Assembly: GCA_029339195.1 (NCBI GenBank)
Contig: JAPTJF010000240.1
Coordinates: 27,835 to 91,834 of the forward strand
DNA length: 64,000 nucleotides
Reading direction: 5' to 3'
Origin: Micractinium sp. NFX-FRZ
Taxonomy: Eukaryota; Chlorophyta; Trebouxiophyceae; Chlorellales; Chlorellaceae
In this document: piece after piece, positions 41,301 to 53,500 of the stretch
Numbering within the stretch: the first letter of the stretch is position 1
Layout: each line of letters opens with the position of its first letter
Notes under the pieces: generated by a model
Told to the model about the DNA's origin: nothing
What the model saw: only the letters and a program-made list of their open reading frames with translations
Database searches by the model: none
Translations under genes and position numbers: made by a program

Positions 41301-43113
41301 ATGCAGGCCGGGCAGCAGGGAGGGCGGGCATGGGTAGGGCGAAAGAGGACCACGTGCCCCCGCTGCTGGGGGACTTTGAATCGTTGCGCTCTTTGAAGGG
41401 CACCTACTCATGTCCCTGACATGGCTTCACACTTGAAGCTTTACACACTTGGATGTTCACGCTGCACACACCCTTGCCTGGCCCAGCAGGAGTTTCTGGA
41501 CGAGGTGCAGCAGCCGGGGTACAAGAGCAGCGCTGCCTACCGCGCCACCGTGCGCGAGGCGTCGGCCTCGCTAAACTACAGAGATGAGTGAGTGGGCCTG
41601 CTTGTGGTAGCGGCTGGGGGCGCGCAACCCAGTGGGTGGGTGGGCGAGTCAACTGTTCCAGATGTAGTTGAATACGTTGCAGCATTACCTTTTGCCGCTG
41701 TATATGTTTTTTCAACAGGGATGGCGAGCCAGTGAGCGCAGGAAGGAGCAGGTGCTGCGCTTCATTTCAAGGGTTTGGTTTGGGTGGTCAAGAAGGGGAT
41801 GTGCTGTCGGCTGGGCCGCCAGCATGCGTGTCCGCCCTGCCCTGCACCCAGCTGCCAACAGCCGCCCACGCCACCCCAACCCGCCCACCCTCTCCCTGCC
41901 CACGTCCCCTCCCTGCACCAGGCGCGGCGGCTTCGACCCCGATCGCTTTGTGCTGGCCGAGGCGCAGCGGCGGGTGGAGGCTGCGCTGAGCAGCCGCGCC
42001 AGCGTGACCTCTGGCGCCAAGCAATTCGTCATGCCCCTTCAGCCGGACCTAGCGGGCCTGTGGGGAGGCACGTGAGTGCCCATCCGGCTTCCTTGCTGTG
42101 GCTTGACATGCTTTGTGCCTTGCCTTGTCTTGCCTCGCCCTGTGTCCCGCATGATCGGACTGCGGAATGCCGGGAGGGTGCACATGCTGCGTCCCGCTCC
42201 TGCCAACTTATGGCAGCAGGGGGCAGGGCAGGGCGGGACAGGCCAGGCTGTGCTGCCCTGAAGGGTGCTCCCATCTCTGTGCACCTCCGCTCATGGGCCG
42301 CCCACCCCGTGCCCCATGCGCCTCCTGCTCACCTGCCGCCTGCCCCCTGCTCCATGCGCTGCAGTCCATACACCTGTACGTAAAACCGGACGACTTTGCC
42401 CCCCGCTCACCTGCCCCCTGCTCCCTGCCCGTGCGTCTCCCGCTCACCTGCCTGCCTGCCCCCTGCGCCCGCCCTGTCTGAGCCTCTTTGCAGGTCCTCC
42501 GGTCCGGGCCGCGAGGTGCGGCGTGAGCCGGCAGAGGGGGCCTGCGCCGGCTTTGGGCCCTACATGCAGGAGACGGTGGCCACCTCGGGCAAGGACCCAC
42601 GGGCGGTGGCGTGCTGCTTTGCCTGCGGCAACCCCAACAACTTGCTGGTCTGCTCGGGTGAGGGCGGGAGGGATAACAGCTGGGCGGAAAGAGGGAGGGG
42701 AGGAGGGAGATCTCAGCGAGTGCCAGTTCGCAGGCTGGGGGGGTGTGGGCTGGAACAATGTGGTGTGCTGGAACAATGGGGTGTGCTGGACGGGGTGGGG
42801 TGACTGCTGGGTGTGGCTGGGTCGACGACGCTACGGGGCGGGCCAAAGTGGCGGCCGGTGTTAGGCCCTAACCGCCCCATTGGCAGCAGCTGGCATACTG
42901 GCAGCTGCCCGCTGCTCTCCACCGGCGGCTTGCGCCACATGTATGCAACCACACCCGTGCTGCCGCACACCGTCCCGCTGTGCAGGCTGCAAGATGGTGC
43001 GGTTCTGCGGGCGGGAATGCCAGCTCCAAGCCTGGCCCGCCCACAAGCGCGAGTGCAAGGCAGAGCAGGCGCGGCGCGCGGCGGCAGCGGCAGGCACCAG
43101 CAGCACCAGCTAG
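38354..43113 (+). CDS. pRiA4b ORF-3-like domain fused to MYND zinc finger
   Basis: Model: join(38354..38468, 38616..38686, 39081..39135, 39445..39526, 39706..39844, 40034..40104, 40434..40518, 40930..41001, 41188..41298, 41490..41587, 41719..41751, 41922..42071, 42494..42657, 42986..43113), 457 residues. Residues about 108-275 match the plasmid pRiA4b ORF-3 family: RVWRRLRVSGGTPLAAL, then MGWVRNYHGHLY, YDLGDNWRHVITCVEVLP, and DGGGACPPEDSKGLEGMG then SYQEFL. The MYND finger (about 400-440) is CFACGNPNNLLVCSGC, RFCGRECQ and AHKREC, split by the last intron. Introns 7 and 9 appear to use GC donors (CAG|GCAAGG and CAG|GCATGC). The 33-base exon 11 is supported by a strong TTTTTTCAACAG acceptor but is the weakest part. 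Role unknown; MYND suggests protein binding. Confidence 0.82.
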
Positions 43114-44522
43114 AACACAGAAGCGTCAAGTCGTTGCCAACCTCATTCCCCAGGAGATCAGACTGACCTGGACTAGGGGGGAAGGCCAGGCACGCCTCTG
43201 TGCGGGTCGGCTTCCGTCGTTGTGTGCGCTTTCCTCCCACATGTTCTCGCTTCACCTCGCATGCCCCCTCATTGTGCCTCACTGTGCAGTCAGAGTGCTG
43301 CACAGCACTCTGATAGGGGTATTGTAAGCACCGATCAGGAGAATTGGGCAAGCGCGAACAAGTGGGGTCTGCACTATGGTGGTGCTGCTCGTGCGACGGC
43401 GGCAGCAGTCGGCACCGCCCACCCTCAGGAGCGCGGGAGTGCGGTGCGCAGGTACTTCCCTGCTGCGCTTGCGCGCCGCCACCCTGCGATGCACAACCAT
43501 GACAGCTATTTCACAAGCGGAGGGGCGACCAAGGCGAACAGGCGGCTGACAGGACCTTGTTTGAGTGACAAGGTGGCACCCCGTTTTGCCCGCCTCCAGG
43601 CGCCCCCTTGGCGCCTGGGAGCTCTGTTTTACCAGAAATGGACACACCGAGTCCCAATTCAAAGGCGTGAGGCAGGGGATGGGCCTACAAGCGAAGGGCA
43701 ACAGTGGGCACCTCCTCCATCATCGGCCGCCAAGCCGCACATGCGCGCCGAGCTGGCGGACTGTGCCATCGCGAGTGGTGGATCAATCAGGGCTCCCCAC
43801 AGCGCCTGTTTGCGCCTCGGCCGCATCCTCCCCTCTTGCACGGCGGTCGGCTTTGGACAGCCTGGGCGGAGTGCAGGCCATCGCCGCGATCACCTCTGCC
43901 GCCTCTCACCTCGCCAAAGGGGTGCCAGACCGCTTGGTTTCCAATAGTTTGGGACCGCGCCGGTAACAGCCCGTCACAGCCTCGTTTGGCGGCCCACTGC
44001 GAGTGAAGGGTGTTCAAGCCTGGGGCGGATGAACAGCTTATAGGGTCTCCATGGAAGCCAGAGAGCCGCAAAACACTGCGGCTGCTCCGCCCGGTGAGTG
44101 GCTAGCCGCCTGCTGGCTGCAGGAGAGTGCAGCAGCTTTGCGGCGCGCTCTGCTTGGCTGCCCGCCAGGCGGCAGGCGGGGGGCGACGGACCTGGGCCTC
44201 TCGGCTGAGCAGCCAGGGCCGTCGACATGCCCTGCGCAGCCAGTCCCAGCTGCCTTCCCTGCCCAATTGGCTGCTGCTGTCTGTCAGATTGCCACGTTCG
44301 CCAATTTGAACTGTAGCATTTGGGTTCCGCTGCCCCGCTGCCCGCACCAATCTTCGTTGGCTGGTCAATCGCCGCTCCCGCACTTGTAGCGTTTAGCTGT
44401 AGCTCTCTGCTACCAGCCCTGCCAGCCCTGACTCATCCCACCGCATCCTTCCTATTCCTCATGCAGTCGAGGCGCAGCCGGCAGAACCAACCCCGGGTGT
44501 CCCTGCTGCCGCTGCTGCTGCC
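43114..44522 (+). other. Intergenic region
   Basis: This is the 3' UTR of the pRiA4-MYND gene and the promoter of the RLT gene. TGTAA at 43323-43327 probably ends the former. A short GGCGCC-centred inverted repeat lies near 43590-43615. Open frames here look like composition artefacts. Confidence 0.45.
43323..43327 (+). terminator. Putative poly(A) signal TGTAA
   Basis: TGTAA lies 210 bases after the stop of the pRiA4-MYND gene. Confidence 0.45.
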
Positions 44523-47500
44523 ATGAGATCAGAGCCTGCATCCGCTGCCGCCAGTGTGGGCGGCTCCCCGCCAGCCAGCATGATTGGCACAGCTGGCGCA
44601 CTGGCTGGCACGCCGGGCAGCAGCGGCAAGAAGGCGCAACAGCAGAAGACTCCTTTTCAGAAGGAGGCTTTGGAGGCCGCATTCGCACGTGAGTGGGGCT
44701 GGGCCCTTCCCCTGCCGCTGGCTGCCACCAACCCGCTCCGGCTTACGGTGGCGCATGCATGCCACGCCGCCGCCCTGCCTGCGCCCTGCGGCTTCGCTGT
44801 ACTGCCAATGTACTGCCTCTGGGATGCTGCTTTTGGCACAGCTCTCGCCCTTGGGCAGCCTGCTTGTGTGCTGAGCGCAGTGTCATGTGGGCAAGGTTGC
44901 CAGGTCAGCATGCTTCCTTTCTCTTGCTGGGTCTGTGGCTCTCGTATTTGCACAGTATGGCCCTGAAATGAAGAGTGAGCAGATGGAGCAGATCCTCTTG
45001 TTCAAGCCACCCCCAGCTGATCGGTCCCTCGCTTGCACACCGCTCCCTCCCTGCTTCCCTGCCTTGCCACAGTGAGCCAGTACCCCACCGAAGACATGAA
45101 GCGGGTACTGGGGGAGAAGATTGGGCTGTCGGGACAGCAAGTGGGGGTGAGTGCTTAGGGCCGAGTGAGCAGTGGGTGTAAGGGAGCGAGGTGGTGCTCA
45201 ACGCATCTGCGGCACACTTGTGTTGCTGCCGCGCTGTGAAATGAGTGAATGAATGTGGTCGGGTGCCCAGAGGATTGGGTGGGGCAGGTGAGCGGGGGTG
45301 AGCAAGTGCGGGGCTGGGTGGGTGCCAGCAGGGTGGGCACCCGCTGCCTGCCGCCTGCTGCTGGTGCAGGGGTTGGCTGACGGGCAGCGCTTCTCAGCCT
45401 GGCGGTGCACACATCCTGCTGCTCCCTTGCCTGCTCCCTTTGTCACCCCTTGCCTCTTCCTCGTGGACTTAAACCGATGCAGACTTGGTTCACCCACCGG
45501 CGGCGCAAGGAGAAGGACATGGAACTAGCTGAGCTGGCGGCAGCTCAGCTGAAGCAGGAGCAGGGGGCGGCAGGGGCAGGGGCCGAGGCAGGGGCAGGGG
45601 CAGGAGGCCCAAGTGCCCCCGCAGCCGCCGCGCCGGCAGCGCCTGCTGCCGGGCTGGCTCCCGCCCCCGCTGCGCCACCGGCCGCCGCCGCCGAGGGCGG
45701 GGCTGCTGCCCTCGCCGCTGCCGCAGCGCCTGGCATCGCCCCTGGTAGTGCTGAGGCCGCTGCCGGCCCGGTGCCTGGGGCAGCTGCCCCTCCCCCGCAG
45801 CCAGCAGCAGCCCCCGCAGCAGCGGCCCTTGTGCCAGCAGCCGACCCTGCTGGGCTGGCCCAGCAGGCGCAGGCAGCCGCTTCCGCAGCGGCGGCAGCAG
45901 CAGGCTCGACACCAGCAGCGCCTGCGCCGGCACCAGCAGCAGCAGCAGCGCCAGCTGGCGGTGCGGGCGATGACGAGGCTTTGGATGAGACGGAAAAGAT
46001 GCGGCTGGCCGAATATGAGGTGCGCGTCGGGCAGCCATTCAGCTGTCCGTCTGTTGCGCTGCTAGCCTGCCCTGGCCCGCCTGCTTCCGTGTGTGGCCTG
46101 GCCTTTCTCTGTCCGCCGCTGTGCCATCCTGCCTGGCACCACTCCGTGCTTGACGGGGCAGCAGCAGCTGACTTCAACGAACAACAGCCTGCAGCTGTAG
46201 CAATCCCTTGCAACCCTCCCTTCCTTCACAACGACGGTATCGTGGGATATCACCTCACCTCTCTGCCCGCCTGCCTGTATTGCAGGAGCTTGTGGAAGCT
46301 GCCAAGCAGCAGCTTGAGATTGCCTTCCGGGAGGATGGGCCCCCGCTGGGGTGCGAGTTTGACGAAATCCCGCTGCTGCCAGGTGGCGGCGCCGGCGGCC
46401 CCGGCATGAGCACCGGCAGCAGCGGCGGCGGCGGACGTAAGCGCAAGGCGGCCTTGGGTCCCAGCGGCCTGGGCCAGGATGAAGACGACCCCGATTTCGT
46501 GATGGGAGGTGGGGCGGCAGTGTGATGGGGGGCAGGGTGTCTCTGTGGTGGGAGGCATGGTGGCTTTCTGCCAGAATGAAGACGACTTTGTGATGGGAGG
46601 TGGGGCGGCAGTGTGGCGAGGGGTAGGGCGGCTTAGTGAGATGGGAGGTAGGGCAACTGTGTGGTGTGAGGTTGTGATGAGAAGTAGGTTGGCATTGGGA
46701 TGGGAGGTAGGATTGGTGTTGTCAGGGAGGGAGGCTGGCATTGCGCCGGTTTCCCAACGCACAGCCAGCCTACCTTGCGTCACAATGCCAACCGACCAGA
46801 AGGGTGGCTTCACGTTGCCAGGTGGTGTCGCTTTGTGTTGCAAGGTGTGCTGTCGTCCAGCCGGCTGGTGGCGTGCGTGGGTTGATGAGGTGCTCATTAT
46901 TGCATGGGCCGCGAAAGGAGAGGGGCCCCATGCACACATGCATGTGACAGGGGCGGCTCAACACCGGGGGAGCTTCCGGCCTCCGTGCAGGCCGGGGCAG
47001 GCTGCCAACCCTCCCTCACTCCTCACTCCTCACTGCCCTCCCATGCTCCTCCATCTCTTTCGACCCTGCCCCGCATATCCTCCTGCCCCTGCTCCGCAAC
47101 CCCATTGCCCCTGCAGCCAAGCGACCCAAGGGCAAGCGCGACTGGGAGTCGATGCAGGCGGCGGAGATGCAGCGTGCCGCCGTGCTGGCGGAGCGCGCCC
47201 GCCTCCAGCAGGAGCGCCTGCAGGCACAGATCCGAAAGGCACGCTTGCCTGCCGCCGCTGCTTATGCCGCCGCTGCTGCTGCTGTTGCTGCTCTGGCTGC
47301 CGCTGCTGCCGCCGCTGCTGCCGCTGCTGCTGCTACTGCTGCTGCCACCGCCGCAGCCGCTGCTGCTGCTGCTGCTGCTGCCGCCGCTGCGCCTGCCTGT
47401 CGTGGTAGATGAGCGGGGTGCCTGCTGGGGCAGCTGTGCGGCCTGCCTTGGGCTGCGTCCCTGGCTACATGACATGCCTGCCTGCCAGCTGCACGGGCAG

Positions 47501-50500
47501 CAGCACTGCTTGAAACCGTTGGCTGCCTGCTTGCCTGCCTGCTTACATGTCTGCCTGTCTGCCCGCCTGCCTGCCCTCCTCCTTCATTCCTCGTTGCAGG
47601 AGCAGGAGAAGCTGATGCGTGAGAAGGAGAAGGCGGATGCTCGGGTGGCCAAGGAGCGAGAGCGTGAGCTGGCGCGGCTGGAGGCAGAGCGGCGCAAGCA
47701 CCTGGAGCGTACCATGAAAGAGCAGGTGCGCTGGGCATGCTGTGCTGGGCCACGCTGTGCTGTGGTGCGCTGTGGTGCACTGCGGTGAGCGGCGCAAGCA
47801 ATCGAAGCGGCTGATGAGGGAGCGTGTGCTGGGAACGAAGAAGGTTGTGTGTCATGCACGCTGGGCTGGGAGTGCTGCAAGCCGTGCTGTGCCGTGCCGT
47901 GCTGTGCTGAGTTGCACCGTGCCGGGTGTGGCCCGCAGAAGAAGGAGGAAGAGCGGCGGCTGAAGGAGGCGGAGCGCTTGCGCAACCTGCAGCAGAAGGA
48001 GCAGGCAAGCTGGCGACTGGGGCTGGGGGTAAAAGGACGGAGAAGTTCAGAGGGCTGGGCAGGGCGGGCCGGGTGGGTGGGTGGCTTGCAGGGGAGGTGG
48101 ACCGCCTGCAACACCCGCAGCAGCAGAAGTAGCAGGCAAGCTGGGGCGGGGAGTGCCACTAGGCATTCGTGTTCAGATAGTGGGCAGGGCGCACTGCACC
48201 CGCACTGCCTGGTGCCGCATGAGCTCTCACACGCCCCTGCTTTGCGCGCTGCCCTGCCCTGCTGTGCTGCCTGCAGAAGAAGCTGCAGGCGCTGCAGGAC
48301 AAGGAGCGGGAGCGGATTGAGAAGATGCGGCAGAAGGAGGAGAGGAAGCGGTGAGGGGTGGGAGGGCAAAAAGGCGGGTGCGCAATGCCCGCTGGAGGTG
48401 CAGCAGCAGCACACCACTTACTCTCCCAGTGTACTCTACACATGCTCACCCATTGTTTCATGTGTCGATGTGCCGCAGGGAGAAGGAGATGCAAAAGGCG
48501 CTGGAAGCGCAGCAGAAGCGGGAGATGCGGCTGCGGCAGCGCGAGGCGGCGGTGACGGGTCCCAAGGACGACGCTGATCTGGAGTGGGAGGGGCTGATAG
48601 CCTCCTACCGCGCTCACAATGGGTGAGGGGTGGCAGGGGGCCAGGTTGTGGTGCACAGCGAGTAGGGAAGGGAGGCGCTGATTAGCCCCCCTACTGGGCA
48701 CGCAGTGGGCACACAGCGGACGGTCTCAGCGAGAAGAAGGGGAGGGGATGTGCGGGTGTGTGTGGCTCTGGTATGTCTTGCATGCTGTGCCGACCATTTG
48801 CCCACCCGGCTGTGTGCCCACTTACTCTGTTTGTCTGCCTGGTTGTCTGCCTGCTTGTCTGCCTGCTGCAGGCTGCCTTCAGACATGGCGCTGGAGGAAG
48901 GCGGCGAGGCGCCCCCCGGCTGCCCGCCGCTGCCCGTGCGCCCCCAGTTCCCGCCCGCCGCCGTCGTGGCGGGGCTGGCGCCCGCGCTGCCGCCGCAGCT
49001 GTCACCTGAGCTGGGCGGCGCGCTGCTTACCTCCTGGGCCTTCCTGCACACCTTTGGGGGCATGCTGGGCCTGCGGGAGCTCTCGGTGGGTGGCCCCAAA
49101 TGCCTGCCTTTGCCCCAGCACCGCCTCATGCCGCCTCTGCCTGCCCTCTGGGCTGCCCCTGTGCTGCCTGCCCTGCCTTTTTGCACACCATGCTGGGGGT
49201 GAGGGAGCTCTCGGTGGGTGGCCCCCCAGTGCCTGCCTGGTGCCGCCTCTGCCTGCCCTCTGTCCTGCCCTCTGTCCTGCCCCTGTCCTGCCTGTCCTGC
49301 GTGCCCTGCACCCTCCTCCATCCACGCCCTTGCTCACTGCCTTGGTTCCCTCACCGTAATCCGTTTCCTCTCTCCCGGGCAGTTGGATGACCTGCTGGCA
49401 GCACTGGCGGAGGGCAGCAGCAGCGGGGCGCTGGCGGAGGCGCACATCACACTGCTGCGCCTCATTCAGGCCGACATGGGTGAGCCAAATGGAAGCCTTT
49501 CGACTGTGTACCGCTTTCCATGTTCCAGCCGAGAGTGTCGGCCTCAGTGCGGATGCTTACATGGGCGCCCAAGTGCAACTGCTTGTCTCAATGCGGCATG
49601 GTTGAGGGGGCGCCACTTGAGGCTGCCCCTGTTGCTGGCGCTGCTGCCTCATGGTCCCTAGCCTGCCCAGCCTGCCTGGTCACTTGCTGTCACAGACCCT
49701 GCTGACCGCGCATGCGGAGAGGAGCTCACGCCATGCAGTCTGGGCCGCACGCCACCGCCACTGCTGCTTTCGCTGCACGGCGCAAACATTGGCTGCTCTT
49801 TGATGCTGCATTCCATTGCTGCAGAGGAGGCGCATGCGATGCAGTTTGGGCCGTATGCCACCACCACCGCGGCCCAGGCGGCGGAGCAGCGCGGCGACTC
49901 ACGATTCCTGTCGGCGGCGCACATGCTGGAGGAGGCGTGGAGCTGGTGAGGCAGGGGGGCGGCATGTGTTGCGATGTGAAATGAATTAACGAATGAGGGG
50001 GCAGCATGGTCGCATGCTGGCTGGCTTGTTGCCTTGCCTTCTTGGGTTGAGGCAGCATGTCCGGACGTTAGTTGCCTGCCCTGCCCGTTGGGGTGGGTAG
50101 CCCTGCCTCCTCGTTTTCTGTGGTTGAGAAGCTGGTGCCCCCGCTTGCTGCTGTTTGGTAACCTGCGTGGCAACCCCTGCCGCCGGTGCTGCTGCTGCTG
50201 CCGCCGCTGCGGCTGCTCACCGGCCGGCACCCGCAACTTGCTTACCGCTCGGCGCTCCATCTTGTCGCCCTGTGGTCAATGCTTGCGGCACAGTGATGTA
50301 CTCTGCTGCCTCAATTTCGGGCGGCCGCCATAGGATCGGGCCCCCCGGTATGCTGCAGCAGCACATTCTGCATCTCCCCACCCAAGTTGCCCTGCACACT
50401 GCACCACTCCCCTGGCATTGGCGCTTGCTGCATGCACCGTACAGGCACTCGCTCCAAGTTTTCGCGGCATGGTGCTCGCTGCATGCGGTTGGGCGGTCCG

Positions 50501-53500
50501 CCCAACCCGCCCTGCTGCCGCGCTGCGCCCGCCTCCCGACTCACATCTGTCTCGCTCACCCCCTCTTGTTGCCTCAACATCTCTTCAGGGGCTTCGACCT
50601 CGACTCCTGGCGCGCGCACCTGAACACGCTGACCTGGCCTGAGGTGGCCCGCCAGCTGGCGCTGACAGGCGGCCTGGGGCGCCGCCGGCCCAAGCCCCGC
50701 AAGGAGGAGAAGGCCAAGATGGGGCAGGAGGGGGAGGACACGGTGCAGGACGAGAGCGGTAGGTCAATTGGTAGGGAGGGGTATAGAGAGGGCAGTGCGC
50801 AGAGGTCACAGTCGGATGCAGGGGATGCTGGAGCGCTAGGCATGCAAGAGGATGGGGCAGGGCGCCCCTGTTCCAGCCTCCCTCCTGTATGTCTGCACCC
50901 CCTGACCTCTCACACCCGCCTATCCGCCCACTTACCAATGCTGCTCCCCTCCCCTCTCCTTCCTCCCTCCCTCCCTCAGGCGACCTCAAGCTGCGCCTGC
51001 CCTCCCGCCTGGGCGTGGGCACCGTCAAGGCAGCTGCCTGGCAGGTGCTGGCGGAGGCGGGGCCCGAGGGCATGCGGGTGGAGGACATTGCGCGGGAGAT
51101 CCAGAAGCGGGGGTTCCGGGACCTCCGCTCCAGCAAGACCCCAGAGGCATCAGGTGAAATCAGGGCAGCAAGAGCAGAGGGGAGGGCAAGGGGGTGGGGC
51201 AGGGATGCAGCAGTAGGGTGTCAGCAGCAGGGGGCAGGGCACGGGGTGCAGCAAAGGGGGCATGTGGCGGGGGGGGGAGGGCAGGATGAACAGCAGGGCG
51301 CAGCAGGACAGCGTGCCGTGGGTGTGGCGGTTGACCGCACACACCGCCCTGCACCTGTGCTCAGGTTCCTACCTGCCGGCCTGGCCGGCCTGCCTGCCTG
51401 CTTGGCTCAACAACCGACCTGCCCGTGGCTCCCAACCTTCCTGCCTGTGCAGTGGCGGGGGCCATGGGACGCGACGTGCTCTTTGTCCGCGTGAAGGCCG
51501 CCACCTTCGCCCTGCAAGCCATCATCACGCACCACTCCCAGCAGCGCCACGCCTCGGCGGGCGGCGGCAACTCTGCCGAAGGCGGCGAGGCTGCAGCGGC
51601 GGGCGGCGTCAAGGTTGAGGGCGGCGAGGCTTCGGCGGCGGCGGGCGGGGCGGGTGCCGAGCAGGAGCCACGCTCCCCTGGGGGAGGCAAGGTGGTGGTG
51701 GTAAAAGCAGAGGAGGGGCAGCATGAGGGGCACGCTGGGGAGGAGGATGAGGATGAGGATGACGAGGTGGGTGGGTGGGTGGGTGAGGTTGTTGCCTTTT
51801 GTGGCAGTAGATGGTGGGGAAGAAGACTTGGAGGAACGGTGCTGCGCCTGGTGGAGGTGGTTATTAGGAACGGGAAAGAGGGAGGGTGGGCGCCAGCACT
51901 GCGTCGTCAGCTGACGCGTGCCCGGCGAGCAGGTAGCGCCCGCGCCTGCACTGTGCACTATGCCAACCTGTCTGCGAGCTTGCCTGTCAGCCTGGCTGTC
52001 CAGCACCCCCTCATCCGTGCGGCACACCCGCCCCGCCTGCCTGCAGGAGAAGGGGGATGAGGAGGGGCACCCGCGGGAGCAGCAGGGAGAGCCCTGGGTT
52101 GAAGCGCTGCTGCACTCAGGTGGGCAGGTGACCGGGCGGGCAGTCGAGACGGCCCGCTGACGTGCTTGCTTTGCGTAGCCCGCTTGTGCGCCTGCTGCTG
52201 CGATTCTGCCCTGCCCTCTGGGCTGCTCCTGCTGTGCATGATGTGCGCCTGCTGTTCATGTGCTGTGCATGATGCGCGCATGCTGTGCATGATGCGCGCA
52301 TGATGTGCACGCCATGATCTGCAGACTACGACGGCCTGCCGCTGGAGCAGCGCGTCGCCATGCTGTGCTCGCTGTGCCACCTGGCCATCGACTCACCCAG
52401 CATCAGGTGGGTGGTGCCCCTCCTTTGGTGCATTGTCTGGTTCCAGCTTGTACATCCTGCCTGCCGGCTGCCATGCTTGGTGCTCGCGTCCGGAGCTTGG
52501 CCTGCGTGGCTGCCGTGGCTGCCGCTGCTTGATGCCACCACCACTTTTCCCGTTACCTTCGACATCAGCCTTCCTATCACTCAGGGAGACGCTGGAGAAG
52601 CGGATGGAGGAGCAGCAGCGCATCAAGAAGCAGCGCTGGGAGGAGGAGCGGGTGAGCGGGGGGTGGCGAGGGTTGGTGTGGACGGTGGCGAGCGCCTGCC
52701 CACTTGCCTGCCTGCCTGCCTGCCTGGTTCTACCCAGCTGGCCCTGCTGGTTTCGAGCACCACAACGGCATGGTGTGTCCCGTCCCCTGCATCTGAGCCC
52801 GTTGCTGCTGCTTTAGGAGTTGCTGTTGCGGTTTTGCTTGTAGTGAGCTAGCAGTGAAGTGATACTGGTGCACCCCTTGCCTGCCTGCCTGCTTATGCCT
52901 GCCTGCCTCCAAAATGCCTGCAGGCCGAGAAGCGGAAGCGCCAGGCGGAGGCGGCAGCCAAGGCGCAGGTGGCAGCAGAGGAGGCGCAGCGCGCACTGCT
53001 CCGCTTCCAGCAGCAGCAGCAGCAGCAGCCACCTCAGCTGGCGGATGGGGCCGCCGGATCGGCCGCACCTGCCGCCCCCGGCGAGGCACCGCCAGCAGCA
53101 GCAGCAGCCGCAGCAGGGGCAGCAGCAGCAGGCGGCCCTGCTCCCATGGACGTCGATGGGTCCGCCCCTGCGCCTGCAGCGCCCGAGGGTGCTCAGCAGC
53201 CGGCGTCGACGCCCGCAGGTGCCGCACCCGTGGCACCCGCCGCCGCTGGGCCGGGCACGGAGGGGCAGGCGCGTGCCGGGTCTGTGGATGCAGCTGTTGC
53301 AGCAGCTGCCGCCACCATGGCCGCTGTCACAAAGGTCAGTACCTCCTGCCCGCTGCCCGCCGGCTCACCGGCTTGTGGCCCGCGCCAGTTTGGGGGTGGC
53401 GTTGCCCGTGTGCCTGCTGGAAGTGCTACTCAGCAGCACAGGCGCATCTGCCCTGTTGCCCCACTGCCGACTGTACCTTTCCGCAACCCTCCCCCGCCCC

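Noticed and set aside
43222..43947. 241-residue open frame between the pRiA4-MYND and RLT genes
   Set aside because: No domain, no splice logic, and composition like surrounding non-coding DNA.
47152..47412. Poly-Ala extension of RLT exon 5
   Set aside because: It would not join exon 6 in phase through a plausible donor. A GC donor at 47239 gives a continuous coiled coil.
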